Shown here in pieces: positions 16,924 through 25,129 of a stretch of 64,000 nt of DNA (positions are counted from its first letter, which is position 1; each line of letters starts with the position of its first letter). The notes under the pieces are model-generated. The model saw only the letters and a program-made list of their open reading frames with translations, was not told the DNA's origin and did no database searches. The DNA is from an uncultured Paraprevotella sp. (GTDB lineage Bacteria > Bacteroidota > Bacteroidia > Bacteroidales > Bacteroidaceae), in the NCBI GenBank assembly GCA_944321565.1, contig CALULT010000009.1, positions 1 through 64,000 of the forward strand. Reading direction: 5' to 3'. Made by a program: the position numbers and the translations under genes.

Positions 16924-17681
16924 CAGATCCCATCTTAGAAATCAAAAACGTCAGCATCTCGTATGACCAAAAAGTAACGGCCGTGAAGAACGTGTCAGCC
17001 GCAGTGCAGCGCAACACCATCACTGCCATCATGGGGCCTTCGGGATGCGGCAAGAGCACCCTGCTCCGCGCCGTGAACCGCATGCACGAGCTCTACAAGA
17101 ACATCCAAGTGACAGGGGAAATCATGCTCAACGGCGTGAACATCATGCAAGAACAGCCCAACTCTGTGCGCCGCAAAATCGGCATGGTGTTCCAACGCCC
17201 GAACCCGTTCCCCACGATGAGCATCTACGACAACGTGCTGGCCGGATACATCCTCAACGGCATCCGCCTGAGCAAAAGCAAAAAAGACGAAATCGTGGAA
17301 CGCAACCTGCGCAACGTGTCGCTGTGGGACGAAGTGAAAGGCTCGCTCACCAAGCGCGGCACCTTCCTCTCGGGCGGACAACAGCAGCGTCTTTGCATCG
17401 CCCGCTCGCTGGCCTTGCAACCCGAATTGCTGCTGCTCGACGAACCGACCTCGGCCCTCGACCCTATCGCCACCAAGCATGTGGAAGACTTAATCGTGAA
17501 GCTGAAAGACGAAGTGACCATCATGATCGTGACGCACAACATGTCGCAGGCAATGCGCATCTCCGACATGTCCATGTTCATGTACCTCGGCGAGCTCATC
17601 GAATACGACAAGACTGACAAGATGTTCAACGACCCCAAAGACGAGCGCACCCGCGCTTACTTGACGGGCAAAATGGGATAA
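16911..17681 (+). CDS. pstB: phosphate ABC transporter ATPase PstB
   Basis: This ATPase of 256 residues starts at ATG 16911 (MENITDPILEIKNVS). Walker A is GPSGCGKSTLL, the Q-loop is VFQRPNPFPTMSIYDNV, the signature is LSGGQQQRL, Walker B is LLLLDEPTSALDP and the switch is VTHNM, all typical of PstB. A longer in-frame reading back to 16116 is only a shadow of pstA. No phoU follows, although it usually sits here; the next gene is an unrelated peptidase. Confidence 0.96.
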   Translation: MENITDPILEIKNVSISYDQKVTAVKNVSAAVQRNTITAIMGPSGCGKSTLLRAVNRMHELYKNIQVTGEIMLNGVNIMQEQPNSVRRKIGMVFQRPNPFPTMSIYDNVLAGYILNGIRLSKSKKDEIVERNLRNVSLWDEVKGSLTKRGTFLSGGQQQRLCIARSLALQPELLLLDEPTSALDPIATKHVEDLIVKLKDEVTIMIVTHNMSQAMRISDMSMFMYLGELIEYDKTDKMFNDPKDERTRAYLTGKMG

Positions 17682-17781
17682 TTTAGTGACCAAAGTCTCT
17701 ATCGTTTCAAAAGAAAGCGTGGGAAACTTTTTGCCATAGCTTTGATTTCCGCGAAGAGCGACATCGGGTAGTCTGGCAAGC

Positions 17782-17832
17782 ATTACAGCGTTTCTTTGCT
17801 TAATGAAAGTGAGAGCAAAGAAACGCTGTAAT
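17782..17832 (+). terminator. very stable hairpin after pstB
   Basis: A perfect 19-bp stem (17782-17800 with 17814-17832) encloses a 13-base loop, 100 bp after pstB. A modest T-rich stretch follows. It is the only notable structure between pstB and the next promoter. Confidence 0.6.
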
Positions 17833-17918
17833 TTGATATTCACCATAGAACAATCTGAAACAAAAATCCGTTTTCCTCTGCGCTTGCGCTTGAGATAGAA
17901 TAAAAAAGCTGAATTTGT

Positions 17919-17949
17919 TTTGCCTTGCGCTCTGTTTGCATTATCTTTG
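17919..17949 (+). promoter_or_regulatory. promoter of the C11 peptidase gene
   Basis: TTTG (17919-17922), 19 bp, then TATCTTTG (17942-17949), a textbook Bacteroidetes promoter that rules out the upstream in-frame start at 17925. Confidence 0.7.
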
Positions 17950-17969
17950 CACCCCATAAGATGATGCTT

Positions 17970-19205
17970 ATGAAATATTTATTGAAGATAACAACCATTT
18001 TGTGTTGTGCAGCTGCAGCGGCTTTCATGTCGTGCGAGGATGATATTGAATTGAGAGATTCCCCAAATGCCAAAATGGTCACTTACCTTTTATATATGGT
18101 GGGACAGAATAATTTGTCCGCTTATTTAAGCCAAAACATAGAATGGCTGATGGAAGGCTACAAGGTGTCGGATGTGGATGCATATATTTTGGTCTATGCA
18201 GATTTGAATTCATCTCCAGAATTGTATTTGCTTGAAAAAGACCGCAATGGCAATGTGCAGAAAACGACGGTGAAGACTTATCCCGACCAATACTCCGTGG
18301 ATCCCGAAGTGATGCGTTCCGTGCTTTCGGAAGTTTTCTCCAAATATCCGGCTACCCGCAAGGGCGTAACGTTTTCTTCCCATGGAAGCGGAAGCCTGTA
18401 TGGTTCAAATACGATAAAGAACCGGGCGTTTGGGACGGAAGGACCATGGAATTACACGATGAATGTGACAGACATACGTGACGCTTTGTCGGGGTGTCCC
18501 CGTTTGGACATGATTATGTTTGACGCCTGCTTGATGGCAAGCGTGGAAACGGCATACGAACTGAAAGATTGCGCCCGCTATTTTCTTGCGGCACCTAACA
18601 ATGTGCCGGCTACGGGGGTTCCTTACGACAAGTTGTTGACTAATTTGTTGCGGATGGATGCCGCAGGCTTGTCGCAGGCCGGAAAAATTTATATGGATTT
18701 CTATCAGACCAATCTTAGCGAGGAGGACGAATGGAATGATTTTGCTTCCATCAGTCTCACAGACCTGTCCTGTATGGATACCCTTGCCGTATATATGGAT
18801 TCTTTGTTCCAATCCCCAACGGTGCAGGCGTGTCCTGAAATGCTGGACCGGCAACGTCTCCAGCGCATGGAAAACGGTTTTACATTGTACGACTTCGGGG
18901 AATGGGTGGACAGCCTGGGGCAGGACAATCCTTACGTTGCCAAGATTCATGCCGTGTTGGACAAGGCAATCGTATATGAGGCGCATGGCGAATATGCTTC
19001 TTGCAGTGATTATGGCGGTTGGTTGACGATTCCCATCAAGGAAGGTGCTTATTGCGGGCTGAACACCTACGTCCCGACCCAATATCCCATGTATTTGGAA
19101 GGAGACCAAATGACATTCTTCACCACCTTGCAGTGGTATCGGGATGCAGGTTTTTGGCGTTCCGATTTTTACAATCGATTTGAACTGCAAGAGGAGAAAA
19201 AATAG
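17970..19205 (+). CDS. clostripain-family (C11) cysteine peptidase, lipoprotein
   Basis: This is a protein of about 411 residues starting MKYLLKITTILCC, with a lipobox at FMSC (Cys about 22). The C11 catalytic dyad is visible: His in FSSHGSGSLYG and Cys in IMFDACLMASVE. Family members cleave after Arg or Lys. Lipidation suggests an outer-surface or periplasmic enzyme. Three clustered ATGs (17961, 17964, 17970) could all serve; 17970 leaves the longest leader after the promoter. It appears to be a single-gene unit. Confidence 0.9.
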   Translation: MKYLLKITTILCCAAAAAFMSCEDDIELRDSPNAKMVTYLLYMVGQNNLSAYLSQNIEWLMEGYKVSDVDAYILVYADLNSSPELYLLEKDRNGNVQKTTVKTYPDQYSVDPEVMRSVLSEVFSKYPATRKGVTFSSHGSGSLYGSNTIKNRAFGTEGPWNYTMNVTDIRDALSGCPRLDMIMFDACLMASVETAYELKDCARYFLAAPNNVPATGVPYDKLLTNLLRMDAAGLSQAGKIYMDFYQTNLSEEDEWNDFASISLTDLSCMDTLAVYMDSLFQSPTVQACPEMLDRQRLQRMENGFTLYDFGEWVDSLGQDNPYVAKIHAVLDKAIVYEAHGEYASCSDYGGWLTIPIKEGAYCGLNTYVPTQYPMYLEGDQMTFFTTLQWYRDAGFWRSDFYNRFELQEEKK

Positions 19206-19280
19206 CGGCTATTATAGCCAATCAAGACTTTCCTCAGTATGTTTTTGTCTGCAAAGTCGGAAAATGTGCTGAAATATTCG

Positions 19281-19288
19281 TAAATTTG
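19281..19288 (+). promoter_or_regulatory. -7 promoter element for fabI
   Basis: TAAATTTG matches TAnnTTTG, about 44 bp before ATG 19332. Confidence 0.5.
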
Positions 19289-19331
19289 CGCGTTAAAACC
19301 AACGATACACATCGTTTAAACCTGAAATTTT

Positions 19332-20192
19332 ATGGCTTATAACTTATTGAAAGGCAAGCGCGGCATCATCTTTGGAGCGTTGAATGACGCATCCATCGCG
19401 TGGAAAGTGGCAGAACGTGCCGTGGAAGAAGGGGCACAAATTGTGTTGACCAACACGCCGGTGGCCTGCCGGATGGGCACGATTGCCGAATTGGCGGAAA
19501 AAACGCATGCCACGGTTATTCCGGCCGATGCGACTTCGGTGGAAGACTTGGAAAACCTGTTCGTGGAAGCACAGAAGGCGTTGGGCGGGCAGATTGACTT
19601 CGTGCTCCACTCCGTGGCAATGAGTGCCAACATGCGCAAGAAGCGCACTTACGACAATTTGGATTATGATTTGTTGAACAAGACGTTGGACATTTCCGCC
19701 ATCTCGTTCCACAAAATGATACAGACAGCCAAGAAACTGGATGCCATCGCCGAGAACGGTTCTATTTTGGCATTGAGTTACGTGGCCGCCCAGCGCACGT
19801 TCTTCGGCTACAATGACATGGCCGACGCCAAGTCGCTGCTGGAGTCCATAGCCCGCAGTTTCGGCTACATTTACGGGCGTGAGAAGGGAGTGCGTGTGAA
19901 CACCATTTCGCAGTCGCCCACGTTCACCACGGCCGGTGGCGGCATCAAAGGTTTCGACGGGCTTTATGACTTTAGCGACCGTATGTCTCCTTTGGGTAAT
20001 GCCAGTGCCGACGAGTGTGCGGACTATTGCGTGGTGATGTTTTCCGACCTGACGAAGAAAGTCACGATGCAGAACCTTTTCCACGATGGCGGATTCTCCA
20101 GCATGGGCATGTCGTTGCGCGGCATGGTGCAGTACCAAAAGTCGTTCATTGACGAGAACCGCGACGAGAATGGAAAAATCATTTATGGATAA
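19332..20192 (+). CDS. fabI: enoyl-[acyl-carrier-protein] reductase FabI
   Basis: This NAD(P)H-dependent short-chain reductase of 286 residues performs the last step of each fatty-acid elongation round. The divergent FabI nucleotide motif GKRGIIFGALNDASIAW is at the N-terminus. The catalytic Tyr-x6-Lys is in GYNDMADAK, and VRVNTISQSPTFTTAG follows. The length is slightly above the E. coli enzyme, with a C-terminal extension as in other Bacteroidetes. It is a monocistronic unit ended by the hairpin at 20222. Confidence 0.95.
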   Translation: MAYNLLKGKRGIIFGALNDASIAWKVAERAVEEGAQIVLTNTPVACRMGTIAELAEKTHATVIPADATSVEDLENLFVEAQKALGGQIDFVLHSVAMSANMRKKRTYDNLDYDLLNKTLDISAISFHKMIQTAKKLDAIAENGSILALSYVAAQRTFFGYNDMADAKSLLESIARSFGYIYGREKGVRVNTISQSPTFTTAGGGIKGFDGLYDFSDRMSPLGNASADECADYCVVMFSDLTKKVTMQNLFHDGGFSSMGMSLRGMVQYQKSFIDENRDENGKIIYG

Positions 20193-20221
20193 TTCGCTTG
20201 CGGGCGGATATTAAAGGGAAG

Positions 20222-20288
20222 ACAGCCTGTGATTCGGCCAAATTCGCTATATTTGTGCTTCGAATGACAGGCTGTTTCTTTTTTTTTG
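20222..20288 (+). terminator. fabI terminator with a promoter inside its loop
   Basis: ACAGCCTGT (20222-20230) pairs with ACAGGCTGT (20267-20275), followed by a long T run. The 36-base loop contains TATATTTG (20248-20255), a -7 box for the next operon. Confidence 0.6.
20248..20255 (+). promoter_or_regulatory. -7 promoter element for the ACT/DUF711 operon
   Basis: TATATTTG matches TAnnTTTG, about 60 bp before ATG 20315 and within the preceding terminator loop. The nascent RNA would start inside the terminator. Confidence 0.5.
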
Positions 20289-20314
20289 TTCAGTCTATAG
20301 CATAAAACCAAAAT

Positions 20315-20587
20315 ATGAACAGGACGATTATTACAGTAGTAGGTAAAGATGCCGTGGGCATTATTGCGAAAGTGTGTACTTACTTGGCCGAAAACAAGGC
20401 TAATATTTTGGACATTTCGCAGACCATCGTGCAGGAGTATTTCAACATGATGATGATTGTGGATTTGACGAAGGTGGACAAGACTTTCGAGGTCGTTGCC
20501 AACGAATTGGCCGAAATCGGACTTTCGCTAGGTGTGCAGGTGAAGTGCCAACGCGAGGAGATATTTGACAAAATGCACCGGATTTAA
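20315..20587 (+). CDS. ACT-domain protein, UPF0237 family
   Basis: This 90-residue single ACT domain begins MNRTIITVVGKDAVGIIAKV, typical of the UPF0237 group, and has no enzyme domain. It lies 12 bp before the DUF711 gene. In many bacteria these two families are adjacent, so the ACT protein is probably a ligand-sensing partner. The ligand is unknown. Confidence 0.9.
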   Translation: MNRTIITVVGKDAVGIIAKVCTYLAENKANILDISQTIVQEYFNMMMIVDLTKVDKTFEVVANELAEIGLSLGVQVKCQREEIFDKMHRI

Positions 20588-20599
20588 GCCGCGGATGAT

Positions 20600-21964
20600 A
20601 TGATAAACATTTATGAAGTGTTGGAAACCAACAAGATGATCGAGCAGGAAAATCTCGATGTGCGCACCATCACCATGGGCATCAGCTTGTTGGACTGTGC
20701 GGCTTCGGACGTGGACGGTCTCTGTCGCAACATTTATGGCAAAATCACCCGATTGGCGGAAAAACTGGTCAAGACGGGGGAAGACATATCTAAGGAATAT
20801 GGGATTCCCATTGTGAACAAGCGCGTGTCGGTGACTCCTGTTTCATTGGTGGGTGCATCGGCTTGCCGTTCCTCTGAAGATTACGTGAAAGTGGCTCATG
20901 CCTTGGACAAGGCAGCCCGCGAAGTGGGCATCAATTTCCTGGGTGGATATTCGGCGATTGTGTCAAAGGGCATGACGCACAGCGACGAACTGCTCATCCG
21001 TTCTATTCCGCAGGCTTTGGCCGAAACGGAGCGGATATGCAGTTCCGTGAACGTGGGCTCCACCAAGACGGGGCTGAACATGGATGCCGTGCGCCTGATG
21101 GGGGAGACGGTGTTGCAGACGGCGGAACTCACCAAGGAGAAAGATTCACTGGGGTGCGCCAAGTTGGTGGTGTTGTGCAATGCGCCGGACGACAATCCTT
21201 TCATGGCCGGGGCGTTCCACGGCGTATCTGAGCCGGACGCAGTCATCAATGTGGGCGTGAGCGGCCCCGGTGTGGTGAAATATGCGTTGGAACAAATCCG
21301 TGGAGCCAGTTTCGAGGTGCTTTGCGAGACCATCAAGCGCACGGCCTTCAAAATTACCCGTGTGGGGCAGCTCGTGGCGCAGGAGGCTTCGCGTCGTTTG
21401 GGCATTCCTTTTGGTATCATTGACTTGTCTTTGGCACCGACTCCCGCGATTGGCGACAGTGTGGCAGAAATCTTGGAGGAAATCGGGCTGGAACGTGCGG
21501 GAGCACCTGGCACGACGGCGGCCTTGGCATTGCTGAACGACCAAGTGAAAAAAGGAGGTGTGATGGCTTCGTCCTATGTGGGTGGCCTGAGCGGGGCTTT
21601 CATACCCGTGAGCGAGGATCAAGGCATGATAGAGGCAGTGGAGTGTGGGGCATTGACACTGGAAAAACTAGAAGCTATGACTTGTGTATGTTCCGTGGGA
21701 TTGGATATGATTGCCATTCCGGGTGACACGCCAGCCACGACGATTTCCGGTATCATTGCCGATGAAGCAGCGATTGGGATGGTCAACCAAAAGACGACAG
21801 CCGTGCGTATCATTCCGGTCATTGGGAAAACGGTGGGAGACACGGTGGAATTCGGAGGCTTATTAGGGCATGCTCCTGTAATGCCGGTCAACACGTTCAG
21901 CTGCAGCGATTTTGTGAACCGTGTGGGGCGCATTCCCGCTCCCATCCATAGTTTTAAGAATTGA
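20600..21964 (+). CDS. DUF711 (UPF0210) family protein
   Basis: This soluble protein of 454 residues belongs to a family related in fold to glycyl-radical (PFL-like) barrels. Recognisable blocks are [13 protein letters not shown] at the N-terminus, [28 protein letters not shown] and [18 protein letters not shown]. No glycyl-radical motif is seen, so the catalytic activity is not assigned. It is co-transcribed with the upstream ACT gene and ends before the terminator at 21992. Confidence 0.9.
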   Translation: MINIYEVLETNKMIEQENLDVRTITMGISLLDCAASDVDGLCRNIYGKITRLAEKLVKTGEDISKEYGIPIVNKRVSVTPVSLVGASACRSSEDYVKVAHALDKAAREVGINFLGGYSAIVSKGMTHSDELLIRSIPQALAETERICSSVNVGSTKTGLNMDAVRLMGETVLQTAELTKEKDSLGCAKLVVLCNAPDDNPFMAGAFHGVSEPDAVINVGVSGPGVVKYALEQIRGASFEVLCETIKRTAFKITRVGQLVAQEASRRLGIPFGIIDLSLAPTPAIGDSVAEILEEIGLERAGAPGTTAALALLNDQVKKGGVMASSYVGGLSGAFIPVSEDQGMIEAVECGALTLEKLEAMTCVCSVGLDMIAIPGDTPATTISGIIADEAAIGMVNQKTTAVRIIPVIGKTVGDTVEFGGLLGHAPVMPVNTFSCSDFVNRVGRIPAPIHSFKN

Positions 21965-21991
21965 TGGAATAGCCCTTGGGGCTAGAACTTG

Positions 21992-22036
21992 AAAGCCGAT
22001 AGTCATGGCTCGTTGGGTGCTGTGGCCGTCGGCTTT
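21992..22036 (+). terminator. terminator after the DUF711 gene
   Basis: AAAGCCGA (21992-21999) pairs with TCGGCTTT (22029-22036), followed by TTCT, about 30 bp after the stop codon. Confidence 0.6.
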
Positions 22037-22113
22037 TTCTGAAAGAGAGATGTGGAAAGTAGCTTTTTTGTGTCTTTTCTTTGATAAAAGGTGGTTTTTC
22101 GCTTTTATTTTGT

Positions 22114-22121
22114 TAACTTTG
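22114..22121 (+). promoter_or_regulatory. -7 promoter element for the keto-acid oxidoreductase operon
   Basis: TAACTTTG matches TAnnTTTG, 23 bp before ATG 22145. It is probably the main promoter for the run ending at 28237. Confidence 0.55.
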
Positions 22122-22144
22122 TCACATTCTAAGCCTAGAGTTGT

Positions 22145-22909
22145 ATGAAAATAACGCTTTTGCAACAAGACATTTCGTGGGGAAAACCGGAAGAGAACGT
22201 GCGTGCTGCCGAGCAGGCCATGGACGCGCGCCCCGGAGCAGACCTTTACGTATTGCCGGAAATGTTTTCCACAGGTTTCTGTACGGAACCGGAGGGGTTG
22301 GCCGAACCGGCGGACAGTGACACGCTGCGCTGGATGCGCCGCTATGCACAGGCGCATGGTTGCGCGGTGGCGGGCAGCATTGCCGTGTTGGATAGAGGGA
22401 AATACTGCAACCGGTTTCATTTCGTGTTCCCGGACGGGACGTACCGCACTTACGACAAGCGCCACCTTTTCACTTATGGCGGCGAGGACAAACACTTCAC
22501 GGCGGGACGTGAACGGGTGATTGTGGAATATGGCGGAGTGCGTTTCCTGTTGTTGATTTGCTATGACTTGCGTTTCCCTGTATGGTCGCGTAACCGGAAG
22601 GATTACGATGCTATTTTGTATGTGGCCAACTGGCCTACACCACGTGTGGAGGCATGGCTGGCCTTGCTGAAAGCCAGGGCCATTGAGAACCAGTGCTACG
22701 TGGCGGGCGTGAATCGCGTGGGTACAGACCCGTCGTGCGAATATTGTGGCGGCACATTATGGATAGACCCTTACGGGAATACCGTGGCGGCTTGCGAGCG
22801 CGGAAAGGTGGATGCCGTGACGGTAGAACTCGACATGGGCTGTCTGACAGATTTTCGCCGGAAGTTCCCCGTGCTGGAGGATGGCGATGAGTTTAAATTA
22901 GAACTTTAA
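22145..22909 (+). CDS. carbon-nitrogen hydrolase, omega-amidase-like
   Basis: This nitrilase-superfamily enzyme has 254 residues. The Glu-Lys-Cys triad is in LPEMFSTGF, YDKRHLFTYG and LLICYDLRFP. This pattern and length fit omega-amidase, which deaminates the omega-amides of 2-oxo acids such as 2-oxoglutaramate. It lies 17 bp before iorA, which suggests a role in clearing keto-acid amides made by transamination with glutamine or asparagine. That link is inferred. Confidence 0.88.
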   Translation: MKITLLQQDISWGKPEENVRAAEQAMDARPGADLYVLPEMFSTGFCTEPEGLAEPADSDTLRWMRRYAQAHGCAVAGSIAVLDRGKYCNRFHFVFPDGTYRTYDKRHLFTYGGEDKHFTAGRERVIVEYGGVRFLLLICYDLRFPVWSRNRKDYDAILYVANWPTPRVEAWLALLKARAIENQCYVAGVNRVGTDPSCEYCGGTLWIDPYGNTVAACERGKVDAVTVELDMGCLTDFRRKFPVLEDGDEFKLEL

Positions 22910-22926
22910 AAACACTTTATATATCT

Positions 22927-24540
22927 ATGGAAAAGAAACTGTTATTGGGTGACGAGGCGATAGCCTTGGGAGCCATCCATGCGGGCATCCGCGGGGTGTA
23001 TGCCTACCCGGGAACGCCGAGTACGGAAATCACCGAATATATCCAGCGGCATCCGTTGGCTCGCGAACGAGGATTGCACAGCACGTGGTGTACGAATGAG
23101 AAGACAGCCGTGGAAGCTGCTTTGGGCGTGTCCTATGCCGGCGGGCGTGTCATAGCCTGCATGAAACATGTGGGCTTGAACGTGTCCGCCGATGCGTTTG
23201 TCAATTCTGCCATCACGGGCGTGAATGGCGGGATGATTGTCATTGTGGCCGACGACCCTTCGATGCACTCTTCGCAGAACGAGCAAGACTCGCGTTTCTA
23301 TGGCAAATTCTCGTTGATGCCCATCCTCGAACCTTCCACCCAGCAGGAAGCCTATGACATGATGGAGTATGGCTTTGAGCTTTCCGAGCGCGAGAAGTTG
23401 CCGGTGCTGATGCGCATCGTGATGCGTTTGGCTCATTCGCGCGCGGCAGTGACGGTGAAAGGGGAAGCTTCCGAAGTGCAGGCCTTGCCTTGTGCGAAAG
23501 ACCCTGCAAGCTGGGTGTTGCTTCCAGCCAATTCGCGCCGGAAATACGCTGCGTTGGTGGAACAGCAACCCCGGTTGGAGCAGTTGGCCGCAGAGGCTCC
23601 TTATACACGTTATGAACCATCGGCCAAGGAAAAGCCCATGGGCATACTGGCTTGTGGTATCGGGTACAATTATGTGACGGAACTGAAGGAGGCCAAGGAG
23701 GAGTTCAACATCCTGAAGGTGACGCAATATCCGTTGCCGGCGGAATTGGTGCGCCGCCTGGCTGCCGACAGCAGCGAAATCTTGGTGGTGGAAGACGGGC
23801 AGCCCTTCACGGAAGAACTGATTAAAGGCATGCTTTCGGCTGGCTATCCGGTGAAAGGCCGCCTGACGGGCGACCTTCCCCGCACAGGCGAACTGACTCC
23901 CGACAGCGTGGCGGCGGCGATGGGACATCAGCCTGTGCGCTATTTTGACGTACCGAAGGAGGTTGTGTCGCGTCCGCCTGCATTGTGCCAAGGGTGTGGC
24001 CATCGGGATGTCTATACAGCATTGAACGAAGTGGTGAAAGACTATCCGGATGCCCGTGTGTTTGCCGACATCGGTTGCTACACGTTAGGGGCATTGCCGC
24101 CATTCCGTGCCATTGACACGTGCCTTGACATGGGGGCTTCCATTACGATGGCCAAAGGCGCGGCTGACGCCGGAGTCTTTCCGGCCATTGCCGTCATCGG
24201 CGATTCCACCTTCACCCATTCGGGCATGACGGGCTTGCTGGATGCCGTGAACGACAAGGCGCAAATCACCGTGGTCATCTCTGACAACCTGACTACGGCC
24301 ATGACCGGCGGGCAGGATTCTGCAGGCACGAACAAGTTTGAAGCCATTTGCCTGGGGCTTGGCGTGGAGCCGGAGCATGTGCGTGTGGTGGTGCCGTTGC
24401 CCAAGAACATGGAAGAGATTACGCGCATCCTTCGCGAGGAAATTGAATACAAGGGGGTTTCGGTGGTCATTCCGCGCAGGGAGTGCATCCAGACCCTGAA
24501 CCGGAAACTGAAACAAAAAAAATCAGAAAAGAAGTCATGA
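22927..24540 (+). CDS. iorA: indolepyruvate:ferredoxin oxidoreductase, alpha subunit
   Basis: The protein has 537 residues. The N-terminal pyrimidine-binding half starts LLGDEAIALGAIHAG with GTPSTEITEY. The C-terminal thiamine-diphosphate half has CQGCGHRDVYTAL, then GDSTFTHSGMTGLLDAV and SDN. It decarboxylates aryl-pyruvates to arylacetyl-CoA, passing electrons to ferredoxin. Archaeal and other IorA proteins carry a C-terminal 2x[4Fe-4S] domain; here the chain ends in a Lys-rich tail with no Cys cluster, so electron transfer must use another carrier. The stop codon overlaps the iorB start (ATGA). Confidence 0.93.
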   Translation: MEKKLLLGDEAIALGAIHAGIRGVYAYPGTPSTEITEYIQRHPLARERGLHSTWCTNEKTAVEAALGVSYAGGRVIACMKHVGLNVSADAFVNSAITGVNGGMIVIVADDPSMHSSQNEQDSRFYGKFSLMPILEPSTQQEAYDMMEYGFELSEREKLPVLMRIVMRLAHSRAAVTVKGEASEVQALPCAKDPASWVLLPANSRRKYAALVEQQPRLEQLAAEAPYTRYEPSAKEKPMGILACGIGYNYVTELKEAKEEFNILKVTQYPLPAELVRRLAADSSEILVVEDGQPFTEELIKGMLSAGYPVKGRLTGDLPRTGELTPDSVAAAMGHQPVRYFDVPKEVVSRPPALCQGCGHRDVYTALNEVVKDYPDARVFADIGCYTLGALPPFRAIDTCLDMGASITMAKGAADAGVFPAIAVIGDSTFTHSGMTGLLDAVNDKAQITVVISDNLTTAMTGGQDSAGTNKFEAICLGLGVEPEHVRVVVPLPKNMEEITRILREEIEYKGVSVVIPRRECIQTLNRKLKQKKSEKKS

Positions 24541-25118
24541 AACAAGATATCATTCTATCCGGCGTGGGAGGACAAGGCATCCTCTCCATCGCTACCATTA
24601 TCGGTGAAGCTGCCACACAAGCGGGGTTGACCTTGAAACAGGCCGAAGTACATGGCATGAGCCAGCGCGGTGGCGATGTGCAGTCTAACCTGAGGCTATC
24701 GGACGGGGCGATTGCTTCCGACTTGATTACGGCGGGAACCGCCGACATGATTCTTTCGCTGGAACCGATGGAGGCTTTGCGCTATCTTCCTTATTTGGAT
24801 AAAGAGGGATGGGTCATCACGTCTTCTTCCCCGTTCAAGAACATCCCGAACTATCCGGAGGACGAGGCGTTGGCGGCCGACCTGAAAGCGTTGCCCCACG
24901 TGGTCACCGTGGACGTGGAGAAGCTGGCGCACGAGCACGCCATGCCGAAATGCGCCAACGTGATTCTGCTCGGCGCGGCTTCGCGGTTCTTGAACATCCT
25001 TTCGGTGGAACAGCTCCGGGGCAGCATCGCGCGGGTGTTCGGCGCGAAAGGGGAGGCCGTGGTGGAGATGAACCAGCGGGCTTTTGACATCGGCCATAAT
25101 GCCGCTTTGGCGGAATAG
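24537..25118 (+). CDS. iorB: indolepyruvate:ferredoxin oxidoreductase, beta subunit
   Basis: This 193-residue protein begins MKQDIILSGVGGQGILSIA, the gamma-type 2-oxoacid oxidoreductase domain, with HGMSQRGGDVQSNLRL following. The start at ATG 24537 overlaps the iorA stop by four bases, so translation is probably coupled. A longer reading from 24483 lies within iorA and is rejected. Together with IorA it forms the oxidoreductase; the next gene begins 11 bp on. Confidence 0.93.
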   Translation: MKQDIILSGVGGQGILSIATIIGEAATQAGLTLKQAEVHGMSQRGGDVQSNLRLSDGAIASDLITAGTADMILSLEPMEALRYLPYLDKEGWVITSSSPFKNIPNYPEDEALAADLKALPHVVTVDVEKLAHEHAMPKCANVILLGAASRFLNILSVEQLRGSIARVFGAKGEAVVEMNQRAFDIGHNAALAE

Positions 25119-25129
25119 GAGAGAAACCT

